A model generated the notes under the pieces. That model saw only the letters and a program-made list of their open reading frames with translations, did no database searches and had not been told where the DNA came from. From DASWIG01 sp965371445 (GTDB lineage: Bacteria > Acidobacteriota > Thermoanaerobaculia > Multivoradales > J023), in the NCBI GenBank assembly GCA_965371445.1, contig CBDUYN010000245.1, positions 1 through 12,185 of the forward strand: a stretch of DNA of 12,185 bases. The letters run 5' to 3'. Position 1 is the stretch's first letter. Each line of letters opens with the position of its first letter. Shown in pieces: positions 7,203 to 12,185 of the stretch. A program made the position numbers and the translations under genes.

Positions 7203-7210
7203 TCCTCCTC
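7203..7210 (-). promoter_or_regulatory. Strong Shine-Dalgarno site deciding the GTG start of the HD-GYP gene
   Basis: On the minus strand GAGGAGG is followed by AAGAA and then GTG. The purine-rich stretch is immediately downstream of the GCAGCC/GGCTGC hairpin, so that hairpin could affect ribosome access. Confidence 0.7.
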
Positions 7211-7226
7211 GCAGCCTGACGGCTGC
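7211..7226 (-). terminator. Perfect 6-bp hairpin in the aroB/HD-GYP gap
   Basis: GCAGCC-GTCA-GGCTGC on the minus strand forms a perfect GC-rich stem with a tetraloop. It is followed by GAGGAGGAAGAA rather than a T-run, so it is a poor intrinsic terminator. It could be a partial terminator for aroB transcripts, an mRNA-stabilising stem at the 5' end of the HD-GYP message, or a structure that tunes the adjacent Shine-Dalgarno site. Confidence 0.4.
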
Positions 7227-7233
7227 CCGCGGC

Positions 7234-7242
7234 ATTATCTCA
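7234..7242 (-). promoter_or_regulatory. Candidate extended -10 promoter for the HD-GYP/Roadblock/ftsY unit
   Basis: On the minus strand TGAGATAAT gives a TGn-extended -10 (GATAAT, one mismatch to consensus). The TGA is also the aroB stop codon. No convincing -35 is present at 17 bp. Transcription would begin around 7227, at the base of the GCAGCC hairpin, about 30 bases before the GTG start. If real, it separates the downstream signalling/ftsY/rib genes from aspS-aroB. Confidence 0.35.
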
Positions 7243-8370
7243 CACCTTGGCCGAAGGCGCGAAGGGAGCGGCGAGGAAGGCTCGAAGCTCGCGCATCACC
7301 TCGTCGCGCCCGAGGGTGCGGACCGTCTCGTGCTGCCCGAAGACACGACCGTTGCGCGAAGCCGGCAGGACCCAGACAAGACCGCCCTCGGTCGCTTTCT
7401 TGTCGCGCGCCATGAACTCGTAAAGCGCCTCGGGGGAAAGCTCGGGCAACGCCGGTAGCTCGAAACGCCCCAGAAGGCCGCGTAGACGAACGCCCAGCTC
7501 CGGCGCGGCGAGCGAGCGCCGCTCCGCCAGCCGCACGGCGAAAAGCATCCCGTAGGCCACCGCCTCGCCGTGGCGCAGCCCCTCGTAGGCCAGGACGCCC
7601 TCGACGGCATGGCCCAGGGTGTGTCCGAAGTTGAGCACCCGCCGGAGGCCGCCTTCCCGCTCGTCGCGCTCGACGACGTCGGCCTTGGCGGCGGCCGCCG
7701 CGGCGATCACCGGAGTAAGGACCCGGGCGTCGCCGGAGAGCAAAGCGTCGAGCTGCGCCTCGACGCGCTCCAAAAGCGGCGGGTCGAGAAGCGCCGCCAT
7801 CTTGACCACCTCGACCAGCCCCGAGCGCAGCTCTTCCGGCGGCAGCGTGGCGAGAAGCGACGTGTCGGAGAGCACCCAGGCCGGATGGTGAAAGAGCCCA
7901 ACCGTGTTCTTGCCGCCTTTCAAGTCGACCCCGGTCTTGCCGCCCACCGCCGCGTCGACCTGCGCCAGGAGCGTCGTCGGGATCTGCGTGTACTCGATGC
8001 CGCGCAGAAAGCAGCCGGCGACGAATCCGCCGACGTCGCCCACCGTGCCGCCGCCGAAGCTCACCAGCCGGCTGTCTCGTTTGCCGCCCGCCGCGAGCAT
8101 GGCTCCCCAGAGGCGATGGGCCACCTCCACGGTCTTGGCGGCCTCGCCGTCCTCGACCTGGAGCTTGACCGAGCGCGCCGCCGAGCGCCGGACCGCGTCG
8201 AGAGCCGAGCCGTGAAGCTCGTCGAGGCGCGGGGTCGTCACCACGAAAAGGGTCCGGCCCGCGAGCCAGTCGCCGAGCTCCTGCGCAGCGCCGGCGAGCA
8301 GACCCTCGCCGATCAGGATCTCGGTCCGCCCGAGCGCGTGATCCAGCCTGTGGCGATGGAGCTCTCCCAT
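7240..8370 (-). CDS. aroB: 3-dehydroquinate synthase (376 aa)
   Basis: It converts DAHP to 3-dehydroquinate, the second step of the shikimate pathway, using NAD and a divalent metal. NAD-binding elements are visible: DGEAAKT at 74-80 and SFGGGTVGDVGGFVA at about 104-118. The active-site region PTTLLAQVDAAVGGKTGVD follows, with the lysine-rich KGGKN. The expected metal ligands are E187 (in GLVEVVK), H250 (NFGHTLGHAVE) and H267 (RHGEAVAYG). Length is normal for the family (about 340-390). The start ATG overlaps the aspS stop as TGATG, a one-base overlap typical of translational coupling. The same frame is open for a further 154 codons upstream, but that stretch is inside aspS and has no AroB similarity. 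Confidence 0.96.
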   Translation of the reverse strand: MGELHRHRLDHALGRTEILIGEGLLAGAAQELGDWLAGRTLFVVTTPRLDELHGSALDAVRRSAARSVKLQVEDGEAAKTVEVAHRLWGAMLAAGGKRDSRLVSFGGGTVGDVGGFVAGCFLRGIEYTQIPTTLLAQVDAAVGGKTGVDLKGGKNTVGLFHHPAWVLSDTSLLATLPPEELRSGLVEVVKMAALLDPPLLERVEAQLDALLSGDARVLTPVIAAAAAAKADVVERDEREGGLRRVLNFGHTLGHAVEGVLAYEGLRHGEAVAYGMLFAVRLAERRSLAAPELGVRLRGLLGRFELPALPELSPEALYEFMARDKKATEGGLVWVLPASRNGRVFGQHETVRTLGRDEVMRELRAFLAAPFAPSAKV

Positions 8371-10133
8371 CACTCCTCGTCCTTGCCGAGCGTCGCGACG
8401 CCAAGCTCGCGGAGTTGGTCCGCGGCCACCGGCGAAGGCGCTTCGGTCATCAGGCACGCCGCCGAGGTCGTCTTCGGGAAGAGGATCACGTCGCGGATCG
8501 ACGATGCCCCCGCCATCAGCATCACCATACGGTCGAGGCCCAGGGCGATACCGCCGTGCGGCGGGGCGCCGTAGCGCAACGCTTCGAGCAGGAAGCCGAA
8601 TCGCGACTCGGCCTCCGCGGCGCCGATTCCCAGGAGCCCGAAGACTTTCTCCTGCACGTCGCGGCGGTGGATACGAATCGATCCTCCGCCGAGCTCGACG
8701 CCGTCCATCACCACGTCGTAGGCGCGCGAGCGAACGCGCTCCGGATCGCTCTCGAGCAGCTCCTGGTCCCGCGGATCGGGGCTCGTGAAGGGGTGGTGGA
8801 GCGCCATGAAGCGCTCGCTGTCGGCGTCCCATTCGACAAGTGGGAACTCGGTGATCCAGACGAAGGCGTGCCGTCGTTCGGGAATCAGGTCGTAGGTCCG
8901 GGCAAGCTCCGAGCGCAACGCCCCGAGGGCCTTCGAGACGACCCCGGAGTCGCCGGCGGCAAGGAGCGCCAGCGAGCCTTCTTCCAAGCCGAGGGCCTCG
9001 GCCGCCGCGGTCATCTCGCCGTCGGTCAGGGTCTTTTTTACCTGGAACTGCAGCTTGCCGTCACGCCGACGCAAGGTGAGCACGCCGGCCGCGCCATGTT
9101 GCCGGGCGAGCTCGACCCAACCGTCGACCTGTTTTCGGCTCGCCGCCGCGGCGCCAGGTACCGCGAAGCCGCGGATCACGCCACCGCCGGCCACCGCGGC
9201 CTGAAAGCCGCGAAAGCCGCTCTCGCCGAGGACGTTGCTCAGGTCGGCAATCTCCAGGCCGAAGCGCAGGTCCGGACGATCCTTGCCGTAACGCGCCACG
9301 GCGTCGGCGTAGGTCATGCGTGGGAACGGCGTCTCCGGCTCGATGCCGGCGAGCGGAAACACGCACTCGAAGAGGCCTTCGATCAGCTCGTAGACGTCCT
9401 CCTCGTCGACGAAGGACATCTCGAGGTCGATCTGCGTGAACTCGGGCTGGCGGTCGGCCCGCAGGTCCTCGTCGCGGAAGCAGCGCGCGATCTGGACGTA
9501 GCGCTCGAAGCCCGCCACCTGGCACAGCTGCTTGAAGATCTGCGGCGACTGCGGCAGGGCGTAGAACGATCCACGCTGGACGCGGCTCGGCACCAGGTAG
9601 TCGCGCGCTCCCTCGGGCGTCGAGCGCGTCAGGATCGGTGTCTCGAGGTCGAGGAATCCCCGCTCGTGAAAGAACTCCCGCGACTTGAAGGTCACCAGGT
9701 CGCGGAGCAGGAAGTTCTTCTGGAGCTCGGGCCGGCGCAGGTCGAGGTAGCGGTACTTGAGCCGTGTTTCTTCCGACGCTTCGCCGTGGTGGTCGAGGAC
9801 GAAGGGAGGAACCGCCGAAGGCGCGAGGACCTCGGCGCGCTCGACGCGCACCTCGACCTCGCCCGTCGGCAGCCGCGGGTTGGGCTTCTCGCGCGCCACG
9901 ACCTCTCCCTCGACCTCGACGACCCACTCGGCTCGTACGCTGTCGAGGACGGCCTTGGCCTCGGGCGCCTCGTCGGGGTAGACGACCACCTGGGCGAGGC
10001 CGCTGCGGTCGCGTAGGTCGAGGAACACGAGGCCGCCCATGTCGCGGCGGCGGTGGACCCAGGCGCGCAGCAGCACGCGCTCGCCAGCGTCGGCGGCCCT
10101 CAAGGTCCCTGCTGGACGTCGTTTCATAGCCAT
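8370..10133 (-). CDS. aspS: Aspartyl-tRNA synthetase, bacterial type (587 aa)
   Basis: It charges tRNA with aspartate. The OB-fold anticodon-binding domain covers about 10-108 (WVHRRRDMGGLVFLDLRDRSG). The class II catalytic core has YRYLDLRRP at 128-136, the motif 1 region with FLDLETPILTRSTPEGARDYL, motif 2 with RCFRDEDLRADRQPEFTQID, and motif 3 GGIALGLDRMVML near the C-terminus. The bacterial insertion (GAD-type domain) is present at about 290-420. Length matches bacterial AspRS. Residue 32 is Met where discriminating enzymes such as that of E. coli have Leu and many non-discriminating ones have His. A second ATG two codons later (10127) is an equally possible start, with GAAGA 7 bases before it. 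The gene begins 4 bp after the original stop of the carbonic anhydrase pseudogene. Confidence 0.97.
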   Translation of the reverse strand: MAMKRRPAGTLRAADAGERVLLRAWVHRRRDMGGLVFLDLRDRSGLAQVVVYPDEAPEAKAVLDSVRAEWVVEVEGEVVAREKPNPRLPTGEVEVRVERAEVLAPSAVPPFVLDHHGEASEETRLKYRYLDLRRPELQKNFLLRDLVTFKSREFFHERGFLDLETPILTRSTPEGARDYLVPSRVQRGSFYALPQSPQIFKQLCQVAGFERYVQIARCFRDEDLRADRQPEFTQIDLEMSFVDEEDVYELIEGLFECVFPLAGIEPETPFPRMTYADAVARYGKDRPDLRFGLEIADLSNVLGESGFRGFQAAVAGGGVIRGFAVPGAAAASRKQVDGWVELARQHGAAGVLTLRRRDGKLQFQVKKTLTDGEMTAAAEALGLEEGSLALLAAGDSGVVSKALGALRSELARTYDLIPERRHAFVWITEFPLVEWDADSERFMALHHPFTSPDPRDQELLESDPERVRSRAYDVVMDGVELGGGSIRIHRRDVQEKVFGLLGIGAAEAESRFGFLLEALRYGAPPHGGIALGLDRMVMLMAGASSIRDVILFPKTTSAACLMTEAPSPVAADQLRELGVATLGKDEE

Positions 10134-10137
10134 ATCT

Positions 10138-10516
10138 TCAGCACCCTGGCCCCAGCACCCGGCGGTACTCGTCCTTGATGGCGACGTAGCGGTCGCGGGT
10201 GTCTAGGATGTCTTGTTTCTCTTCTTCGGTGAGCGGACGCGCGACGCGGGCCGTGGAGCACCGCGGCGTGGCCGACGACCACGCCGGCGCCGATCGAGAG
10301 CGGATGCGTCTCGTGGGAGACGTGGAGGACGGTGCCGTCCTGGACGTTCGTCCCCGCGCCGATCCGGATCCAATTCACGTCGCCCCGAGCGACGGTGTGG
10401 AACCAGAACGAGACGTCGTCGCCGAGCTCGACGTCACCGGTCACGACGGCCGACGGCGCCAGGAAGACGCGCTCGCCGAGGCGGGGTCGGGTGTCCTTGT
10501 AGGGGTGGCTCGGCAT
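10138..10516 (-). pseudogene. Gamma-class carbonic anhydrase-like gene with frame-breaking internal deletion
   Basis: The intact first part (89 residues from the ATG at 10516) is a left-handed beta-helix protein of the gamma-carbonic anhydrase-like family: RLGERVFLAPSAVVTGDVELG, FWFHTVARGD, GTNVQDGTVLHVS and VGHAAVLHG. The three usual metal-binding histidines (in VLHV and GHAAVLHG) are kept. After LHG, at about 10247-10255, the frame turns into an Arg/Pro-rich tail ending at 10124, inside aspS. One frame over, the DNA from the same point reads ARVARPLTEEEKQDILDTRD and YVAIKDEYRRVL, the expected family C-terminus, ending with TGA at 10138-10140. About 45-50 residues normally found between these parts (remaining helix coils) are missing, and the deletion is not a multiple of three. 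GAGGAG lies 8 bases before the ATG. Loss of function is inference. Sequencing or assembly error is possible but would have to remove about 140 bases. Confidence 0.8.
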
Positions 10517-10555
10517 GCGGCTCTCCTCGTCCGGCCGTTTCCGGACCGGAGGCGG

Positions 10556-10564
10556 ATAGTAGCA
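10556..10564 (-). promoter_or_regulatory. Extended -10 promoter for the aspS operon
   Basis: On the minus strand TGCTACTAT provides a TGn-extended -10 element. The predicted start is near 10549, leaving about 33 bases before the carbonic anhydrase ATG at 10516. No good -35 is visible. As no other gap upstream of aspS exists, this probably drives pseudogene, aspS and aroB together. Confidence 0.5.
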
Positions 10565-10575
10565 CGGCTTCCGGC

Positions 10576-10620
10576 GGGAGCGCAGGCGTCTCGCCTGCTC
10601 CTGATGCCGAAGAGTCGGCA
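10576..10620. repeat. Two adjacent GC-rich hairpins, REP-like element
   Basis: GCAGGCG-TCT-CGCCTGC at 10582-10598 is a perfect 7-bp palindrome with a 3-base loop, extended by GGAG/CTCC-like flanks. Six bases later, TGCCGA-AGAG-TCGGCA at 10605-10620 is a perfect 6-bp stem with a 4-base loop. Neither is followed by a T-run. They lie between two outward-facing promoters. The first hairpin resembles short dispersed palindromes of GC-rich environmental genomes that I recall as recurring many times per genome, but this window shows only one copy. Confidence 0.55.
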
Positions 10621-10634
10621 CTCGCGACATCCTG

Positions 10635-10643
10635 TGGTACTAT
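10635..10643 (+). promoter_or_regulatory. Extended -10 promoter for the 276-aa gene
   Basis: TGGTACTAT gives a TGn-extended -10 with hexamer TACTAT, the same hexamer as the divergent promoter at 10556-10561. At 17 bp upstream stands TCGGCA (10615-10620), a 4/6 match to TTGACA that coincides with the right arm of the second hairpin. The predicted start near 10650 leaves about 30 bases before the ATG at 10682. Confidence 0.5.
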
Positions 10644-10681
10644 ATGAAACATGCTTGAACCTCACGCCGTAGGACGTACCC

Positions 10682-11512
10682 ATGAACGTAGGATTTGACT
10701 CCAAAGCCTTCGAGCAACGCTTGGAGGGCCATCGGGCCATCGCCAGCTTCTTCCAAACCTCCACCCTGCCGAAGGCCGTCGACAGGATCGAGGAGGAGCT
10801 TGGCGAATTCGTGAGACCCGGGGAGAGCATGCCCGACGTGGCGTTCCTCCTCGAGCTCCTGCGCCGCAAGGACGAGCACGACTTCAACCAGCTCAGGGAG
10901 GCCCATCAGGAGATCTTCCACCGCCAGCACGACCTCTCCAAGGCCTGCGACAAGCGGGACAAGTGGGGAGCCAAGCTGCGCGGAAGCCTACTGGACCTGC
11001 AGAAGCTCATCGAGATCAATTACGGCACGGAAGGGCTCCTCCAAATCCTCATGAAGGCCCGGATGGCGCGCCGATGGAGCACCCTCAAGGAGCAGGGAAA
11101 GCTGGCCGCCAAACGCCTCTGCAAGGGTGCCCTCCCGCCACTCCGTGATCCGGGCCGCGCCGTCCAGGTGGACCCCAAGACGGTCGGCGAGAACCTGGCC
11201 GCGGAGGTCCGAGAGCTCGACACCCTCTACACCGCCGCCGGGCACGCGCAGAAGGATCTCGAGACAGGCCAGATGTTCCGCAACAAGGCCTTGAAGGGCT
11301 ACGACCGGACCTACCTGGGGCTCCACGCCTTCCTCGGAAGCTTCCTACGCCTCGCGGGCATGCCCAAGGCCGTCAAGCTCGTCGGAGCGTCGCTGCGAAA
11401 GCTCCAGAGGAGCTTCAAGAGCCCCGTGGAGGACCGCAAAGAGACGACCCCGACCGAGCTCGCGGCGGAGAAGCCCGCGCCAGAAGCGGCCCTGACGCCT
11501 GCGGACGATTGA
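10682..11512 (+). CDS. Uncharacterised helical protein next to a repeat array (276 aa)
   Basis: I do not recognise this family. It starts at ATG with AGGA 7 bases upstream and its own promoter-like sequence. It is soluble, rich in Lys, Arg, Glu and Leu, and almost wholly predicted helical from its pattern. Long amphipathic helices occur at about 10-45, 52-95 (LLELLRRKDEHDFNQLREAH), 96-150, 178-205 and 210-247. The region 68-112 has heptad-like spacing and could form a coiled coil. The tail (about 248-276) is Glu/Pro/Thr/Ala-rich and probably disordered. The basic segment ARMARRWSTLKEQGKLAAKR could contact nucleic acid, but no known DNA-binding motif is present. It is the only plus-strand gene in the window, flanked by mobile-element debris, and its last three codons plus stop are the first 12 bases of the 42-bp repeat array. 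Confidence 0.8.
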   Translation: MNVGFDSKAFEQRLEGHRAIASFFQTSTLPKAVDRIEEELGEFVRPGESMPDVAFLLELLRRKDEHDFNQLREAHQEIFHRQHDLSKACDKRDKWGAKLRGSLLDLQKLIEINYGTEGLLQILMKARMARRWSTLKEQGKLAAKRLCKGALPPLRDPGRAVQVDPKTVGENLAAEVRELDTLYTAAGHAQKDLETGQMFRNKALKGYDRTYLGLHAFLGSFLRLAGMPKAVKLVGASLRKLQRSFKSPVEDRKETTPTELAAEKPAPEAALTPADD

Positions 11513-11710
11513 CGTCAGTGACAACGATCGTCCACAGCACGTGCGGACGATTGACGTCACTGACGACAATCGATCGCAGCACGTGCGGACGATTCTCGTC
11601 ACTGACGACAATCGATCGCAGCGCGTGCGGACGATTCTTGTCACTGACAACAATCGATCGCAGCACGTGCGGACGATTCTTGTCACTGACAACAATCGAT
11701 CGCAGGCGTT
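11501..11710 (+). repeat. Tandem array of five 42-bp units with palindromic core
   Basis: Units begin with GCGGACGATT at 11501, 11543, 11585, 11627 and 11669; the fifth diverges after 11705. Each has an imperfect 23-bp palindrome with 11-base arms around one central base (11507-11529, 11549-11571, 11591-11613, 11633-11655, 11675-11697). In unit 4 the arms are GATTCTTGTCA and TGACAACAATC. Between palindromes come ATCGATCG and the perfect palindrome GCACGTGC. Unit 1 is the most diverged; units 4 and 5 are nearly identical, which suggests growth at the right end. One pair covaries: C-G in units 2-3 becomes T-A in units 4-5. Since 42 is a multiple of three, several frames on both strands stay open across the array, but these are more likely a by-product than genes. 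Repeat length is constant with no unique spacers, so it is not CRISPR. Confidence 0.9.
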
Positions 11711-11720
11711 CGGGACGCCT
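11704..11720 (+). terminator. Hairpin closing the repeat array
   Basis: AGGCGT-TCGGG-ACGCCT is a perfect 6-bp stem with a 5-base loop, followed by TTGGG. It begins where the fifth repeat unit loses similarity. The T-run is too short for a standard intrinsic terminator, so it may work weakly or with Rho. Confidence 0.3.
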
Positions 11721-12049
11721 TTGGGCGAGGTCTCATTCGAGGTTTGACTTACCTTGACGAGGACTGCGTCGGGCTAAACCAGGGCTTACCAGGTCGGCGC
11801 GGCAGTCTTTGTCAGGCGGTTGGTCGGGGTCCCCTGCGAGGAGCCGTCGAGCGGCGTCCTCGGTCTTTGCCTCTCTTGCCTTCCTTGCCTCCTGCCCCCC
11901 GTAGGTCGTGGTCCGTCGGTGGATGTCGACTCGCAAGGACTGGTGGCTGAGAGTCGCCCGCCTCGCCGAGGAGTTGCACGCCTGACAAGAGGTGCCAGCG
12001 ACTGCCAGGTCATGATCGCCGGACTCGTATCGCTCGGGAGCTGATTTCG
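11721..12049. other. Gene-free stretch right of the array
   Basis: Open frames here are short, mutually overlapping and without recognisable motifs. The only local oddity is a pyrimidine-rich run with repeated TTGCCT at about 11870-11900. A 20-codon frame at 11923-11985 (reading WWLRVARLAEELHA near its end) has a plausible protein composition but no ribosome site that I can support; it may be a gene fragment. The stretch appears to be decayed DNA between the repeat array and a recombinase remnant. Confidence 0.45.
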
Positions 12050-12070
12050 AGCCTCAAAATCCGGACCGGC

Positions 12071-12121
12071 GTCGCCGCGAAGCACCTGCTTGAGGACGCC
12101 TACGACATCCGGACGGTACAG
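12071..12121 (+). pseudogene. Tyrosine recombinase (integron-integrase-like) C-terminal remnant
   Basis: The frame reads VAAKHLLEDAYDIRTVQ. In tyrosine recombinases, especially integron integrases, the conserved C-terminal block runs from the R-H-S-F box as F-A-T-H-L-L-E-x-G-Y-D-I-R-T-V/I-Q-E-L-L-G-H. Fifteen residues here fit the middle of that block with few changes. The catalytic R-H before it and the L-G-H and catalytic Tyr after it are missing; the frame ends at TGA 12161-12163 after unrelated sequence. Both sides are therefore broken. The match is short and made from memory, but its order and spacing are hard to get by chance. Confidence 0.55.
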
Positions 12122-12185
12122 AAGCCCAGCCCGCCGAGAGCTTTGCCTCCGAGCCTGGAATGAAGTACCCTTGGTAGGCGATGAG

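Noticed and set aside
8371..8832. N-terminal extension of 3-dehydroquinate synthase
   Set aside because: It is the out-of-frame shadow of aspS and has no AroB similarity; the TGATG junction fixes the start at 8370.
8415..10016. Long plus-strand frame of 533 codons
   Set aside because: Antisense shadow of aspS with no domain or ribosome site.
11501..11710. CRISPR array
   Set aside because: Units are directly adjacent and similar over the whole 42 bp, with no unique spacers and no cas genes.
11541..11747. Open frame of 14-residue repeats (VRTI-x-VTD-x-NRSQ) across the array, as a repeat protein gene
   Set aside because: Three or more frames on both strands are open only because the unit is 42 bp. 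No ribosome site fits, and substitutions follow the palindrome rather than any frame.

Overview
The window reads as high-GC chromosomal DNA from a bacterium. A compact block of housekeeping genes on the minus strand is flanked on both sides by degraded accessory DNA. The protein set (bacterial-type AspRS, AroB, HD-GYP, Roadblock, FtsY, RibD, RibE) fits a Gram-negative-type soil or sediment bacterium. My guess is Acidobacteriota or a similarly GC-rich phylum, but no rRNA or other phylogenetic marker is present to prove it.

Layout, left to right. Positions 1-1215 contain no intact gene. They hold a short remnant resembling the zinc-finger part of an IS66 transposase at the left edge, a 12-bp direct repeat, and a broken pentapeptide-repeat/TIR-domain gene (about 635-975) in two frames with its 3' half missing. 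Positions 1216-10516 form a minus-strand run, transcribed from right to left: a gamma-carbonic anhydrase pseudogene, aspS, aroB, a membrane HD-GYP signalling protein, a Roadblock/LC7 protein, ftsY, ribD, ribE and an unrecognised 330-aa protein. Junctions are tight (TGATG at aspS/aroB, 13 bp at ftsY/ribD, a 73-bp overlap at ribD/ribE, 8 bp before the last gene), so long co-transcribed units are likely. A candidate extended -10 promoter and a perfect hairpin sit in the 41-bp aroB/HD-GYP gap and may start a second unit.

Positions 10517-10681 are a divergent promoter region. Two extended -10 boxes of the same type face outward around two GC-rich hairpins. To the right, a plus-strand gene (10682-11512) encodes an unrecognised, mostly helical 276-aa protein. 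Its last codons run into an array of five 42-bp tandem repeats (11501-11710). Each unit holds an imperfect 23-bp palindrome, and one base pair of that palindrome changes on both arms between units. The rest, to 12185, is non-coding or decayed, with a short remnant that looks like the C-terminal region of an integron-type tyrosine recombinase.

Functionally the core block combines aspartyl-tRNA charging, the second step of the shikimate pathway, cyclic-di-GMP-type signalling, SRP-dependent membrane targeting, and two enzymes of riboflavin synthesis. The observations most worth a second look are the repeat array with its adjoining helical gene, the carbonic anhydrase gene with a frame-breaking internal deletion at the head of the aspS operon, and the decayed TIR gene.
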